64,000 nucleotides of DNA from positions 744,001 to 808,000 of the forward strand of contig MBPM02000002.1 of assembly GCA_001695595.3 (NCBI GenBank), given 5' to 3'. Shown piece by piece: positions 1 to 12,369 of the stretch. Made by a program: the position numbers and the translations under genes. The notes below the pieces were generated by a model. The model did not search any database. It worked only from the letters and a program-made list of their open reading frames with translations, and had not been told where the DNA came from. The stretch is from Plasmopara viticola. Lineage: Eukaryota; Oomycota; Peronosporomycetes; Peronosporales; Peronosporaceae. Within the stretch, counting starts at the first letter, position 1. Each line of letters opens with the position of its first letter.

Positions 1-691
1 CAGGTGAGTTCATTGCGGTACCAAGACGGATCTTTAAGCTTTAAGATTTTACCCCACTCGAATGTCATTCTCATTGTACCGTGCAGATGCCGATGGAAAT
101 GTTGCAAAGAAGCTACGGCTGGATGCCCCCATTGGTGGATTTCCTGGTCGAAGTGTGCCGTTCATGGGCATTCGACCGCCTCCTCCAATGCACTTTTCGG
201 GCGGCGTGGCTCCTCCTGGGGTCGGGATGCCCATGCGGCCTACCCTTCCGCCCAGAGGTTTTCCTGGAGGTGCCGTCCCGCCTTCGCGTATGGCGGTACC
301 GCAAGCGTACCCACCCTATGCGCAGCAGTGGCCAAGGGGTCCACCGCTTCTTGGAGCCGTGGGGTCTCCAGTCGTAGGGTACTCGTGTCAACAGGTGGGC
401 GTCTTGCCAGTTGGCATTAGACCTGGTAATCATCCATCGGGCGGTGTGACAGTCAGCAACACGAATGTATTCGATGGTGTAGCTCAGAAAGGCAATCAGA
501 AGGATCGAGGGCTTATCTATGCAGACGAGAACGTATCCATGGTACGTCGTCTCTCTAGTGCATTCAAGTCAAGTGTAGCTCTAACATCTTGTGTTCTTTT
601 GTAGGAGGAAAAGCGTGCACTTCGACCAAAATACGCTTATAGGCCGCTAGGATTAAACACTAGTGTCACAAATGGGAGTACGGTGGCCTGA
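1..691 (+). CDS. Pro/Gly-rich C-terminal part of a BuGZ/ZNF207-like protein (5' end outside window)
   Basis: Visible coding parts are 1-3, 87-541 and 605-691 with stop TGA at 689-691. The introns are 4-86 (83 nt, GTGAGT donor) and 542-604 (63 nt, GTACGT donor, TTTTGTAG acceptor). The codon phase matches across both junctions. The middle exon is rich in Pro, Gly and Met, with repeated short PPxG-type stretches. The last junction restores the peptide ADENVSMEEKRALRPKYAY, which resembles the acidic D-E-x-[IV]-S-[ML]-E-E-[RK]-R-A-x-x-P-K-Y segment near the C-terminus of BuGZ/ZNF207-type zinc-finger proteins (spindle assembly and BUB3 binding in animals; SUF4-type in plants). That family resemblance is from memory. 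The zinc fingers expected at the N-terminus lie outside the window, so the family call is tentative. It could be another Pro-rich splicing or spindle factor. The gene converges on the MLO-like gene, with 278 bp between stop codons. Confidence 0.6.
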
Positions 692-969
692 GGTGCGTGC
701 GTGCGTTTTGTGACCTAAGCTAATCTCGATGGGGCCAGCGTCAGATACTATTGATGGTATTAAACAAAGAGTAAACGTTTGTTTAAGTGGAGACAACGGA
801 TAGGTACGGTCTAATTGAGCATGTTTTGATCCACGCTTTAATGAAACATACACTTTACCTCTCACCCATTATGGCTCGCTCTCGTCCACTAAAAGAGTTG
901 TTTGATAAGGAATCGACGCCCCGATGTGGCTACGACAGGTGAAGAAATACTGCGTCCACGACGGCTGAC

Positions 970-3615
970 TCACGTTTCTGGGTAGCCACCATATTTCGAG
1001 CAAAAGCCTCGAAAGCTTCCCAAAATTTGACCCTGTTCATTGGTTTGCTCGTTCGGGTTATTACCGTCGGCGTTATGGTCAGTTTGGTCACCCGAGGTAG
1101 CGTTCGTTGGAGCCCCGTTCACTGGGGTACCAGGGATAGTCGGGTCCGCCCCAAACGTTCGAGAGCTCGCGTTCGAGCCATTGCACAATGACGTTGTCGA
1201 TTGTCGGTCGGAGTGATCTTCATAATTGTCGCTCGTGGGGCTTCTCATTGACTGGAAAGCTGCGAGATTAAATCTCCGACTCGAGTTAGTATCACCTCCA
1301 TCGTCAGCAATCGATCGACTAAAGCTTCTCCAGCGTCCAGAGAGGGTGCTTGTGTCGCGACCAATAGAATTGTTGTTAGGAAAACCGCGGCTTGAATTTC
1401 GTCGTGCGCTGGTAGGAGAGTCATAAACGCGAAGAAACACGCTTGTCGGCGAAGTAACAGAGTCCTGATTGTCCGTAGTCGGTTCTACCGCGAATGATGA
1501 TCTATTGGTACCAAGCAACGGCGTCGCGGGCGTTTGATAGCCAGTATCACTGTAGGCACTCTTTAGATAATTACGACGCATGAGGCGCGTGTGCATCGTT
1601 AAGTCCTCCCTCGTAACTTTGTGCGATTTGCCCGGTGCTTTGCCATTGGTGGCGTTGAGATCAACGAAAATGCCAGTTAGACTCATTACGAGCACAAGAC
1701 TCGGCATGGTCATTGGAGTGATGACTAACAGTGCCACAAGTGGAAAGATTATCATAGCAGCCAACAAGCCTATCCCGCCTCCATCGCCTGGGATATCGTC
1801 CCACATGCTTACGATCTCCACAAGCGATAGCCACACAAGGTAGAAGGCTTGCCCGATAGTTGCAATTTGGAAAAGACGCAAAAGCAGCTTGGGACTTTTG
1901 CACCAAAAGCGCTCGTCATGAAAGTGAAGCTGTCGGTGGCATAGTGCTGACATTTGCATGCGGAGGATCGAGCGAATTGCAAGAGCAGCGGCTTTGAATT
2001 TCTTGGGGGGCTTTTCTTCAGGAGGTGAATCTTCGTCAGGTGGCAATGTGGCATCCGAGCGTTTCCGATGGCGCGGTCGTGAACGTTTCTTTTGAAGTCG
2101 TAATTGGATTTCTCTCGACGAAATGACGTGGAGACGATCGTCAACAATGCCACGCAGGATTTGAAGCACTTTGATAAGGATGCATACATTCAACAGCAAC
2201 AGCAAAATGCCTACGCCAAAAATGATCCAGTGATCTTGGTCGGGAAAGATGGAGGGCAGCAGACAGATGACGATCAAGAGCAGAAACACAATCGGGTGGA
2301 TGTTGGTCATGTGGTAGAGCAAGTTGCGCGTGCAAAGGACGTGGTACTTGGCATACGTCATTCTGTCTTCGTCATCATCGTCGTCTTCGTCAAATGGTTG
2401 ATGCGTGTACAAACGAACGCCAAAGAGGCGCTCCATTTCGTCTGGATTCTTGTAAATGTACCCACTTCGGTTCTGGCAAATGTTGTAGGCGAGGACCTTA
2501 AAGCTCTTTAAGAGACTCCACTGTTTGCGGATATTGAAGCGGAACCACCACCCTTCACGCTGATATCGTTGCAGCAACAGGCTGTATGCACGCGAACCCG
2601 TGACGAGGTCCATCCCTGAAGAAGATCTCCCTCTCGTTGTCGTCAATCGATTCATAATGTCTGCGTCCGAGCGATGGCGAGCTCGTATAGAAGTAAGGTT
2701 TTCATCGGACGGAATTTCTTCCGTACGTTCAGTATCGTCCATGTAGGTGCTTCCTACGCTGTAGCAACTGAAGTCGCGAGGCAGCATCCGTCTTGACCGA
2801 CTCCCAACACAGTCATCTCGGTCGCTCACGCTCGTATAACGATCGTCGTACGTGCCATCGTCGAGGGCACTGAAACTCCCCCGATTTTGTTCGGGGTGTT
2901 TTTTCATACTCCAGAGTAACTTTGGCACGACGGTACCGATGAACAGCAGGAGCAGAGCAATGACGATAAAGTAGATCATAGTGAGGAAAATAATGTAGTG
3001 AAAGAACTCGTAGAAATGGAGCTGTTCGGTGGACGTGAGGTCGTCCAGATCGATCGAATCAATCAAGTTGCTCGTGTTGAGCGAGAAAATGATCATGGAC
3101 AAGAAGCCCATGATCATCATTTCCTCAAAAATGCGGTTGACAATCAACCGAAGCTGTGGGCACTTGATAGAGAGGCGGCAATAATGAATGACCCGATCCA
3201 TGAATAGCGACACGAGGACAATCACTGCCAAGAGAAACACCGCAGTCCGAAGGTGTTTATTTAGACACCGCGTGTTGCCAACGCCCAAGAACGAGCCGTT
3301 ATAATTACAGAGTTGATAGTCTTCATCGGTTTCTTCTTCATGATCAGAAAGGTCTCGGTGGCTGACGTCGCTCCTTGCCAGTGACGGTGATTGGGATCGA
3401 ATGGAGGAAGATGAGGGTGGTAATTGCCCATACACACTCTCTAACGCCAGGAAGAGAGCAGCAAGGAGAAGGAGAGGCATGCGCGTGTTTAGGAGACAAG
3501 CTCGACTGCCAAGTCTCCTGAATAATGAGAGCTCTGGCATCGTCATGTGATGGTCGCGTGGTTTGGCCGATATGTGACCAAGTGCGCGGTATAAGGTAGA
3601 AATGTTAGTGAACAT
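970..3615 (-). CDS. MLO-like multi-pass membrane protein
   Basis: A single intronless frame. The frame stays open to 3663, but the first codon there is GTG, so ATG 3615 gives 881 aa. ATGs at 3546, 3540 and 3480 are also in frame. The 3480 ATG starts directly with a hydrophobic signal-like segment (MPLLLLAALFLALESVYG), so the true start could be there. Counted from the GTG at 3663, hydrophobic helices lie near residues 140-158, 181-197, 219-245, 456-474, 478-501, 593-620 and 630-665, about seven in all as in MLO. Two segments recall MLO proteins: an amphipathic stretch with EEMMIMGFLSMIIFSLN before the third helix, and DERFWCKSPKLLLRLFQI followed by an aromatic helix, matching the FWF.RP.LLL.L.H..LF..AF region of plant MLOs. 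A long acidic and Ser-rich cytosolic loop (about 255-440) and a Ser/Thr/Asn-rich tail are extra. Plant MLOs bind calmodulin and set powdery-mildew susceptibility; the role here is unknown. Confidence 0.72.
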   Translation of the reverse strand: MFTNISTLYRALGHISAKPRDHHMTMPELSLFRRLGSRACLLNTRMPLLLLAALFLALESVYGQLPPSSSSIRSQSPSLARSDVSHRDLSDHEEETDEDYQLCNYNGSFLGVGNTRCLNKHLRTAVFLLAVIVLVSLFMDRVIHYCRLSIKCPQLRLIVNRIFEEMMIMGFLSMIIFSLNTSNLIDSIDLDDLTSTEQLHFYEFFHYIIFLTMIYFIVIALLLLFIGTVVPKLLWSMKKHPEQNRGSFSALDDGTYDDRYTSVSDRDDCVGSRSRRMLPRDFSCYSVGSTYMDDTERTEEIPSDENLTSIRARHRSDADIMNRLTTTRGRSSSGMDLVTGSRAYSLLLQRYQREGWWFRFNIRKQWSLLKSFKVLAYNICQNRSGYIYKNPDEMERLFGVRLYTHQPFDEDDDDDEDRMTYAKYHVLCTRNLLYHMTNIHPIVFLLLIVICLLPSIFPDQDHWIIFGVGILLLLLNVCILIKVLQILRGIVDDRLHVISSREIQLRLQKKRSRPRHRKRSDATLPPDEDSPPEEKPPKKFKAAALAIRSILRMQMSALCHRQLHFHDERFWCKSPKLLLRLFQIATIGQAFYLVWLSLVEIVSMWDDIPGDGGGIGLLAAMIIFPLVALLVITPMTMPSLVLVMSLTGIFVDLNATNGKAPGKSHKVTREDLTMHTRLMRRNYLKSAYSDTGYQTPATPLLGTNRSSFAVEPTTDNQDSVTSPTSVFLRVYDSPTSARRNSSRGFPNNNSIGRDTSTLSGRWRSFSRSIADDGGDTNSSRRFNLAAFQSMRSPTSDNYEDHSDRQSTTSLCNGSNASSRTFGADPTIPGTPVNGAPTNATSGDQTDHNADGNNPNEQTNEQGQILGSFRGFCSKYGGYPET

Positions 3616-6061
3616 GGCGTCAAAGCTGCGGACTGTACATACTGTGGTACTCTTGGTCGTCACGAGAGGGTACGTTCAAACGATTTGGGTGGAAGGGAAT
3701 TCGTAGGTTACAGCTGCCTCCCAAAATACGTACATTACGTACGGGCAGCTGGATAGGCTGATAAAGCCATAAACAAGGGTTAAAGAGCGGACCTGCATTA
3801 ATACTGGAAGCGACGTAATTATACATAAGCTCTTCCACTGGTGAGACAACCGCGTTCAGAGGAAAATTTTTGGCAAACCGGTCGCAGTGGGCTCAACAAC
3901 ACGTTTTTCTCTTGCTTTGTTACCCTTGCAATGACATTGCTCCTTTCCGATAGTCTGGCATTACAAGTGGCAGCCAGGCAGATCTGGCGTGCTTCTGGGA
4001 ACTGAGTACGTGATGTGTTGGCGCTAACGGGTTCAGCGTACCTCAAAAGTATGCTAATTTGTTAAAGGCAGCTCTAAAATTCGACGACAAAACTGAAGCT
4101 GAGGCCTTCCTTCGTATAGGGACTATTGAGCACTGGCCAAATGGTCTATTAATAGCTAATTAAGAGCATGAACGATAACTTCGCGCGAGTATTCAACTGA
4201 TTAGGGAGTTGTGCAATGCCGTCGCGTACAGAGGTAGGATGGCTAGTAGGTTGCGCACCAGCGAAATTGCAGATCTACTCCACGCGATCGCTGTACGATT
4301 GGTGTGGCATGCCCCGAATCAAGTGGATTTTATCTTTCGACAAGCGGCGATATCCACTGCACGAGCTCGTGCTTGAGATCGTCGTCCAAATGACTCGTAA
4401 GCTCGCGACACAGCACTTTATATACAATTTCTTCCGACAATTCCAGCGACTTTCGATTGATGAAAGCAAATAATTTGGTCATTTCAACAGTCATTTTTGT
4501 CCAAGCTGACATTAAATCCAACTCGATGAGAAGAGCTAGCGCCCTGTAGAGTAACATACCGTACAATATTCAGCACAATACCAAAATAGAGTTCTCCGGG
4601 AGTCAAGCAATAATAACTTCCACTTAACAGCATATGTTCAGAATCAGAATCTAAGTAATTGCAAATGCATATCCAACGTGCTATTTGTATACAACGACGA
4701 AGCCGATCGTACATGAAATAAAACGTGAAATGATTAGCACCCTCAAGTATTGTTCTATTACGCTCAAATTAAGGGCGGGGAATGGGATGTTGTGTTGGAC
4801 CCATTGGGTGGGAGGTATATGTGCCAGATTGCGCAGGTCTCTGGACACGGCGGACCATTTACTGTAATTGCAGGCTCAAGCCAAGAAAATCTACTTTAAC
4901 TTCAGCAAGCACGGTTTCTTTCTCGAAGAGGCTGGAAAAGATACATCCACCATGTACGTGCACGACTAATATTTACGATTGCGCTCCCTATGGTCATTCT
5001 ACAAGCCATCAGACAGTACTGGCATATAGACCTCTTTGTCCGGATGGCGGACTCTATTCATAGGATGTGAACACGCGCCGGTCGCGGCGATCTAGTCCTC
5101 AGAGTTGCGTAAGCTCAATGCTTGCCGTATTTATCACAGATTACGTGGTGTTGACGGCTTAGACATTCCTTGATTAAGACTATCTAGGCGACGAGTTCCA
5201 TTTTTTCTTTCAACCGTCTTTTTTGCGATCCGAGTCGGTAATCATTCACTTGTGGCCGATTGCTCCCGTCAAATTTTCTAGTGTCGAACGGGTAAAGGAA
5301 TAGAAGCATTGGCCACCAAATTACGTAAACGAATTTGATGGAATATTCATAGAAGCGACTTCTTGCTCCAGTTTGTGTGCGTTGGAGATCTGTAGGTATT
5401 TTGAGAAGAAAAAAAGCAATTGAGAAGGGCGATTATACATGGTAATTGGTAGAATTACCACATACATTTTTATGGCTAAAAAAATAGAAGTAGACAGCAA
5501 AATCGCTACGAGCCCATATTGGGAGCGGACAACACACACTGTGGTGAGTAAAAATTCAGCATTTGTACCTATATTGCTACAGCACACTCCTTTCTCGTTC
5601 ACAGGACATAAGTGATATTTTACTCTGCATTTGTTTCTTTGGACTTCATTAGCAATGGCTTGCTGAAGCTACAACACAATTCTCTCATCCGGCACTAGGA
5701 CATGGTGAGACCAAATTAAATTATCAAATCAGCTTGTAATCTCGTAGTTTGGCTGCCTCCTCGCTACGGGTATAGGCTCTGAATGCCTCTCATTGCAATG
5801 GAACCCTAGGAGCCAAGAAAGTACTTATCATTAGTAAGGGTTGGAGACAACCTGTTGGGGAAGGACTCGTTCTTCATGAAAGGTGTGCGTTGTCACACAT
5901 ATTGCAAAGTTAGTTTGAAAGAGTAACAGCAGCGGAAATTTGTTTGCTGTACGCGCAAGTGCATGTGACTATAAACAGTCATTACGAGTCTTGGTAGTCC
6001 GTTGATTACCAATACAATTACTACTGCTTTTAGTTTTACTTTTCATGTATTTTATAATAAG
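3616..6061. other. AT-rich gene-poor stretch
   Basis: No gene is supported. The only noteworthy frame is on the minus strand at 5321-5602, which contains a run of hydrophobic residues but no recognised family and no splice context. The stretch ends at the target-site duplication of the first retroposon copy. Confidence 0.6.
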
Positions 6062-6073
6062 TATAGCTTTGCC

Positions 6074-6373
6074 CTCCTTCCAAGCGCGGGGGCTAAATGC
6101 TCGCGCGCTTCGGGCAGGTGCTCTCGGGCATCTGCAGGTCTCTAACGAGTCTCACCCTCGACGCGACGGTCTCCAGCACTAGGGCGCCACCTGGGCTCTC
6201 ACCAAGTCAGAACTACACAAAATAATGGAAGACCCTCACGGCCTCGGTGTTGGCTGCACTGCCCGCCGAACGAGACCCGACGTATGCGGACACCACTCTA
6301 TGCCGTGGACTAGCCATAGAGCCTAGCACGTGCATAACTTGGCAACGCGATAACGTAATACAATACAATACAA
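6074..6373 (+). mobile_element. Non-autonomous retroposon, family A, copy 1 (5'-truncated)
   Basis: About 300 bp nearly identical to 48570-48880 and 58200-58518. It is flanked by a perfect 12-bp direct repeat TATAGCTTTGCC at 6062-6073 and 6374-6385. The 3' end is a short tandem tail of ACAAT units. Compared with the other copies it lacks the first 20-25 nt, beginning at the TTCCAAGCGCGGGGG region. Target duplication, variable 5' truncation and a repeated 3' tail are the marks of target-primed reverse transcription by a LINE machinery. No convincing tRNA A/B boxes are seen, so it may be a SINE of another origin or the 3' end of a LINE. Confidence 0.82.
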
Positions 6374-6385
6374 TATAGCTTTGCC

Positions 6386-9300
6386 ACTGCAAGGAGACAC
6401 AACCTTTTTTGGCTTCGATCAATTATTGTTGGACTTACTGTCGCGGATATACTTCAAGAGTTTACCGTCTTTGACTTTTCGTTTCTGGACATCTTCGTGA
6501 ATTTGGCTGGAATGCGATCGCCGCATGAGGTGCCATACTGTTCAAACCCCTGAAACTATCGCTTGGATGCACCCTCGTCAATAAAGAGAAATTTTGGCTG
6601 GGTTTTGGTGATGCAACCAGATTTGCTGTCCACAGTGAAAGGGATCACTAGAAGTAGGCTGAAGTAAATCAAACTTTCAATTTACTCAATGAGCATCATG
6701 CACTTCAGCTTTTGACCTTCGCAGTAATTTTAAAAATGACCTTAGGTGTTGACTAGTCATACGGCTTACAACGAAGACGGGAATGTACTCTTAAACAATT
6801 TTATGAGGAAAAATTCATTCTCCAGCTACCGTGCTACCAATAGAATCTGGTGGCTAAAGAATTTTGTTGTTTCCTTGACGAAAGAGTATTGATTCTTGTC
6901 GTAGATTTCCACTGGCTAATAATGTTGTCTTTCATAGATTGCGCTGCGCAATTACCTGAGTGAATAAAATATGCTGTTCATGCTGGAATCGCAAAATTTG
7001 CTTTCAGATCAGGTCGAAAGCTGCTATGATGCAGCTTGAAAGTTGTTGTAGTGGGCCTTCTCCAGGCACAAGTCAAAGATCTCGACCAGACCGATGTTAC
7101 AGTGTTGTAGCTTTTCATTGAAAATGTACCAGTAGTGTACAGATTTTAAATACACGGCAGCAGTGGTTAGAAGACATCAATCTGTTTTCACATTAGCGAG
7201 ACTCAAATCGATAATTTGCCTTTGCCGGTTGTACACGCATTTTTTGAGAGCCGCAAAACAGCCCTTCCCCCTTTTCGTAAACCAGTCAATTAGCGTTCAC
7301 TTAATGCATTTTACACGAGCGTGGTCTTGCCTATAAATCGGACATGTATGTGGGTGGAGTTACCATGCCTTCCCAAAATGAACTTTGCAAGTATGATGCG
7401 CTAGACAAGAATGAAAGATGGAGGAATGCTTCGATGGCCAGTCCCAGCGCGCGGAGACTATGACACAATTGCGGTTATAGCGTGGCAGGAAACAAATTTA
7501 GATGATAGGGTGACGACGTGTCAAAAATTACATCTTGTACAGTCGCACCGCGGCAATAGGAGACGCAATACGGCTTTATTTACTAACGTTAAGCACCTTT
7601 TCGTTGATCAGCCCCCCTCCCCTCCTTGATGCAGTACCCTCAAGCTATAATAATTACTATAATTGGCTGGAACGAACGCCATTGAAGGATATAGAACTTT
7701 TTGCATTGCAAAAAGATTTTGCAAACTTTCACCTTGTCATCATCTTTCCATTTCGCGATGCAAAAAGACTTTCACCTCATCATCAATTTTCCATTTCAAA
7801 CTATACCCTACAAATCCAAAGATGTTCGCTCTAGCCAATCATAGATCGGTATTATAGCTCAGGGGTACTGGGGCCGGCTGGTTAGGGGCTAATTTGCGGC
7901 TCCCTTTTTATTATGCATCAAACATTTCAAGAAAATTCTCCCTACTGGAGAATTTTTTAATGCTTTGTTTTTTAACAAGGAAATTGCACTTGCTCCAGAA
8001 AACGACCAACATTTAGAATAGCCTAGAGCACGTTTATTCAAGATCGAGAGTCCTGATATAGCATTAGTATGTATTTGAGACTCAAACTCAATATAACTTG
8101 CAGAGGCGCAGTTGTGGGGCATGCCAAAGAGCGTCGAAGGTAAAGCAAGCCTTCCTCATGAAGTGGTTGTCGCGAGATTTCAATCGAACACTTTGTCTGT
8201 ACCGTCGACGTGCGAAGGGGTACTCCACTCCTTCTGGTAGTGCTGTGGATCTCAATTTGAGTACTTGTCGGAGGGACTTCACTTGTATTCTAAAACTTCA
8301 GACGACTCATGTGATAAGATTTTATACTATTGACTGCAGTCAGAAGCCTGAACGGGTTTTACTTGGGTGTGTTTTTTATGTCCTGAGGGCTCTTTAATGA
8401 CTCTGCGACGTTAACCCTTGCTGACTTGCTTATTTGTCCGAAGTTGCCTGAAGCACCGAAAGACGAATAAGAAAGGCAACATTTTTCATGTGCGAGCAGT
8501 GGTCGTGCGCATGCCTACGAACAAACATTTCATTAGTGCAGTCAAGCGCATCCTCGGCGCAGAAGAAAGTTTCTTTTTTAAGTAATTTGTTAGATCCCGA
8601 TAGCTCGAGGTCCTTGTGGATGAGCCTGTTACATCAAAAGAGAACGTATCAAGGATGTGACAAAGCTTTCCGATTGCTCACACAAACTAGGTGTAAATTG
8701 AGCAAAAGTGACGAGGCCATAATCCAATTAGATTGGAAATGACCCAAATTAATCCAAGAAGCTGCATGCCAAGACGTTTTTGACAAAAGTGGGAGAAGCC
8801 TGGTGGGAGAAGCCTGTTACCGGTTACACTCCTAGCCTCGCCAGATCCAGAGAGACAATTGAGACTGGCGTTATAATAGGTTTGAGGAAGCTTGGTGGAA
8901 TGAGTACTGCACTGCACCAAAACACACAACGTGCCGATATCGAGTGATTGCATCCAAAAAGAATGTGGCAAAGAGCTAATGCAGTGAAGAAGGCTTTTTA
9001 AAAGTAAGGGTCCACCCGCTAGGTTCTAAGCCATGACAAATTTTGTCGCCTTACGCAGAGAATGCCAAGATGCCTCTTTGCTTTAAAAACTAAAACTTAA
9101 AGGAGAATCATAGCCATGGCTGCAAAATGCTTTAGTTGACGCGCTATTGCGTTGCTCAGTACATGAACTTGCTTATATCACATGTAAGATCCCATTCATT
9201 GCGTATCTCATCCGCACCACGTATGCGCAAATTGACATGTAGCGCTGCTAAACGCTTTGAGATGCAATGAGTCTTAAGTGAAAGTTTGTCGACGCATCAA

Positions 9301-9670
9301 GCGCGGGACTTCATCGGTACTAAGCGAAAGCCGGACTGCTGTATAGCAACACCAGTCAGGGTGATCATCACGCGTAGTGAGTGACTTCCCCTCTCACGAT
9401 GAGGACTTGTAGCATCGTGATCTTGACTAGGCTCATAATTCCCAATTGACAGTCATTTTAGCTAAAAGATGACGCATGATCTGGTTAGCACTCACTAAAG
9501 CTATTATGATGGATCGTACTAATGAAATCAAATGCAAAAATGTGCCAACTGTCCATGACCCCGCAAGATGCTACTGCAACGTTAAAAGCTTGCGTATATA
9601 TACATTGCGAGACATCCACTAGTATGCTCGTCCTGGCGGAGAACTTAAGAGATTTTTTACAGGTACGGAG
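6386..9670. other. Gene-poor stretch with no recognisable content
   Basis: Many short frames occur on both strands, none with a domain, a splice continuation or family resemblance. Nothing beyond scattered AT-rich DNA can be supported. Confidence 0.55.
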
Positions 9671-9752
9671 CCTACAAGCTAGGGCTACGCTGTCTCTAGC
9701 GCGAAGTGCCGGTAGCTATCCGACTTATTTCTGAGACCAAATTTCGTACCTC
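9671..9752 (-). mobile_element. Diverged fragment of the tRNA-SINE (family B), reverse orientation
   Basis: The plus strand here aligns with the reverse complement of about 12600-12680 in the full SINE copy. Shared blocks include GCTGTCTCTA, then CGCG, then GGTAGC.ATCCGAC and a GACC, at roughly 70 percent identity over about 70 nt by eye. It continues into TTTCGTACC.CT, matching the adjacent SINE part. Only the 3' half of the element is present. It is older than the other two copies. Confidence 0.6.
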
Positions 9753-11039
9753 TTCAAAACAAATCATATTCATTGTGTCCCGACAGCATTAATTTGCCAA
9801 TTTTGTGTCATAAGCCGGCAAAGGCTACATGCCACGGTGCTTGTTCTCTCTTTTCAAGAATCAATTTTCTGTGTTGTCAGCCCTTATTTTTCTCTGTCAA
9901 TACTAAGTATCTAGATATAAGTTGCTGATCCAAATTTTTTCAACCGGCTAGAGAAGCACTCATTCGAATCAATAAGGTAAAATTTGTCAGGCGTAAGACC
10001 TGACAAAGTTATATCATACTGTTTATAACACTGCTTCACCATCACCCTGACTGTCTTGACACATATTTTATTTGTAAATCCTAATAAGGCACAGAACTCG
10101 CCTTTAGCTGTGTCCGCCTAGTAGATCGATGTAATCAGACTTGCTGTCGTGAAAAACGACCGGACACGCATTTATTTCGATAAAAAAGTTGAGCCGCGGC
10201 CAATTGACTTCAGCACTAACTCTATCGACTGTGAGAATCGACCGGACACTTATTGCTCTTTAAAATAAGAGAGCATGTTAGCGAAAATCTGCAGTAATAT
10301 TATGGCATGGCTTAAAGTGTGCTAAATCCAATAATATACGACCTCAGCCTGCCAACCTATTTTCCCAGCTGCTAAAGTACGAACATTTTTGAGCCTACCA
10401 AGACACCAAAGAAGACTCGGTTAGTTGGCAAGAAGAAGGCTACGAAGGACGTAGTACGCGTGGAAGGCAGCGTTTACTGGTAGTTCCGCAATGACCAAGC
10501 GAACAATGCGGCCAATCGTCGCTCTTAGCAGCAACCCGCATCACGTACGACTTGACTATTAAAGTCGCTGTCATATCAAAAACAGCTATTCTTTGGTACA
10601 TTTTGTGATCACCTGCAACTGTATCTGACGCACCTACAGCTTGCAGCATCGGCTTCTGCGAAATAGCGATTTATGCATTCATATAAAAGCGATGTGAGTT
10701 TTCATCGATTTACTCGCACTCCCTGCGCAATTTGGCCAACAGAAGAAGGAAACAAGTAATAAGTTATAGTCTCGCGATACTAGAATAAGTCGCCAAACCT
10801 GCTGAGGAGAGCGAATCGAGTGCTTCGTCGAAAACTTTGGACGAAATTTACGTGAGTGCTTACTATGGACTACGCTAAGAGTTTGACTCTAAAAAGATTG
10901 CAAAAAGCTCTTGACTGACCCAAGAAGAAAGCTGCAGCTGAGCAAAATTGGATTACATCTCGAGCGTTGTGTTTCGAAGTGTGCAGGAATATTCTAAAGA
11001 GTACAATGAACGTGGATAGTAAAGCGTGAGATACCAAGC
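9753..11039. other. Gene-poor stretch
   Basis: No supported gene. The right part (from about 10800) may be the decayed 5' portion of the copia pol remnant that becomes recognisable further right. Confidence 0.5.
9983..10007. repeat. Perfect 9-bp hairpin
   Basis: TTTGTCAGG (9983-9991) and CCTGACAAA (9999-10007) form a perfect inverted repeat around a 7-nt loop. It lies in non-coding DNA. No function is assigned; it may be a remnant of a transposon end. Confidence 0.5.
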
Positions 11040-11059
11040 AGATGTATTCCATGCAACAT

Positions 11060-11690
11060 GGTACGCTTGATTGCACAAGGCTTCTTTCAAGAACCCTGAT
11101 CGAATTACGTGTCAGGAGGAAGAAATATAAAAGTATCGGGTGTGAAAGTGAAGATTAAGCACGCCTACAAAATCTGATGCATGCCGTGTCGTATTGCAAC
11201 GCACAATCACTCCTCATGTTTTACCAATGTGAAGTGAAGATGGCATGATTGAAAAACATGTCGATGTTATCTTTATAATGGGCAATGACGCGGCAACAGA
11301 TATTGCGATGATAGTGAATAAGGTCAAACTTATGGTGAAAGTTCTTAGTAAGCTGTCATTTTCTCTTGAAATTCAGGATCTGAACGATAATTGCACTGCC
11401 TGGTATGTCATTTTGCACATACGCTCGTGCACTTTTAGAAGAATAAGGTCTTCAGAGGCACTAAGACCTATGGTATTAAGTGCATAAGCATAAATACTTG
11501 AGCCTAAATGCGGTAGTGAGAAAACCTTGGGGATCAGTATCCATACAAAAAGGCTGTTGGCGATCTGTTTTATCTTGCCAGCTAGACAGGAATTTGCATT
11601 TAGTGTTGCTTGCGATTTGGTGCAAAAAATAACCCAGTTTCAAGTGTTGCAAAAAAAGCTCGAAATTGATTGATGTTTCTGATTCCTAAT
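11060..11690 (+). pseudogene. Ty1/copia pol relic (reverse transcriptase to RNase H), frame-broken
   Basis: Fragments in different frames follow copia order. Near 11065 the translation RLIAQGFFQ matches the copia motif [KR]ARLVAQGF.Q. At 11290-11420 an LSKLSFSLEIQDLND-like segment matches the F.MKDLG region after the YVDD box. At 11538-11600 PYKKAVGDLFYLAS matches the PYR.AVG.L.YL motif that precedes TRPDI. Stops and frameshifts separate them, so it cannot encode a functional polymerase. No LTRs were recognised. Confidence 0.55.
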
Positions 11691-12357
11691 AATCTCGTGT
11701 TTCTTAATTCAATAAAACTCAACATTTAATAAGATAATTATTACTTCATTACTTCTTTAAAAAAAAGGAAATTTTAAGGAAGAGTCAGGCCATTTTCTAC
11801 AATGGCCTGCCTTTATTTGCTTTTCTGGACAGTTCGTGATTGTGACGATCGACCCCAGCGATCTATCATCGCAACTTGAACAAGCCCGCCTCAAAATTGC
11901 TGCATATATCAAGCCTGTCACGTGTGCGTTTAGCTACGACGCTTTATCAATTTCATTAGCAAAGGAGTAAGTACCTGTATGTGAAGACGACAATGCGCGA
12001 TTCCCTCACGTACAGTGCAAGAACATCAGGACGGATCGAATTAAACGTATCAATTAACGATTTTTCACACACAGAATCAACAGCAAGTAGCTGGAAAATT
12101 GGCATTTTTTTGAAGCACAAAACGTTAAGACGTCGCTCACGGCATCGAGATTGCTAAATCGTAGTTAAGATTTATAACCCAATTTTTTATTCTTAGCCTA
12201 CATAAAACGTTGATAGATAGGATGTAGTGAAAACATATGTGTCCTTGGAGGAGACTGTACTAATGTCTAACCGCCTCTATTGTAAAAGATGGTACGCAGC
12301 GTTCACAGTACAGTATGGCATATAGCCTACGTTTTGATGTATTTACCAACTGGCTGG
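11691..12357. other. Non-coding stretch between copia relic and SINE
   Basis: Contains one perfect 9-bp hairpin at 11786-11809 and otherwise nothing recognisable. Confidence 0.5.
11786..11809. repeat. Perfect 9-bp hairpin
   Basis: CAGGCCATT (11786-11794) and AATGGCCTG (11801-11809) are inverted around a 6-nt loop. It sits just right of the copia relic and could be part of its 3' LTR region, but that is not shown. Confidence 0.45.
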
Positions 12358-12369
12358 TAGACGTCTGGT

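Noticed and set aside
5321..5602. 93-codon minus-strand frame with hydrophobic stretch
   Set aside because: No family, no splice continuation; AT-rich DNA often gives hydrophobic frames by chance.
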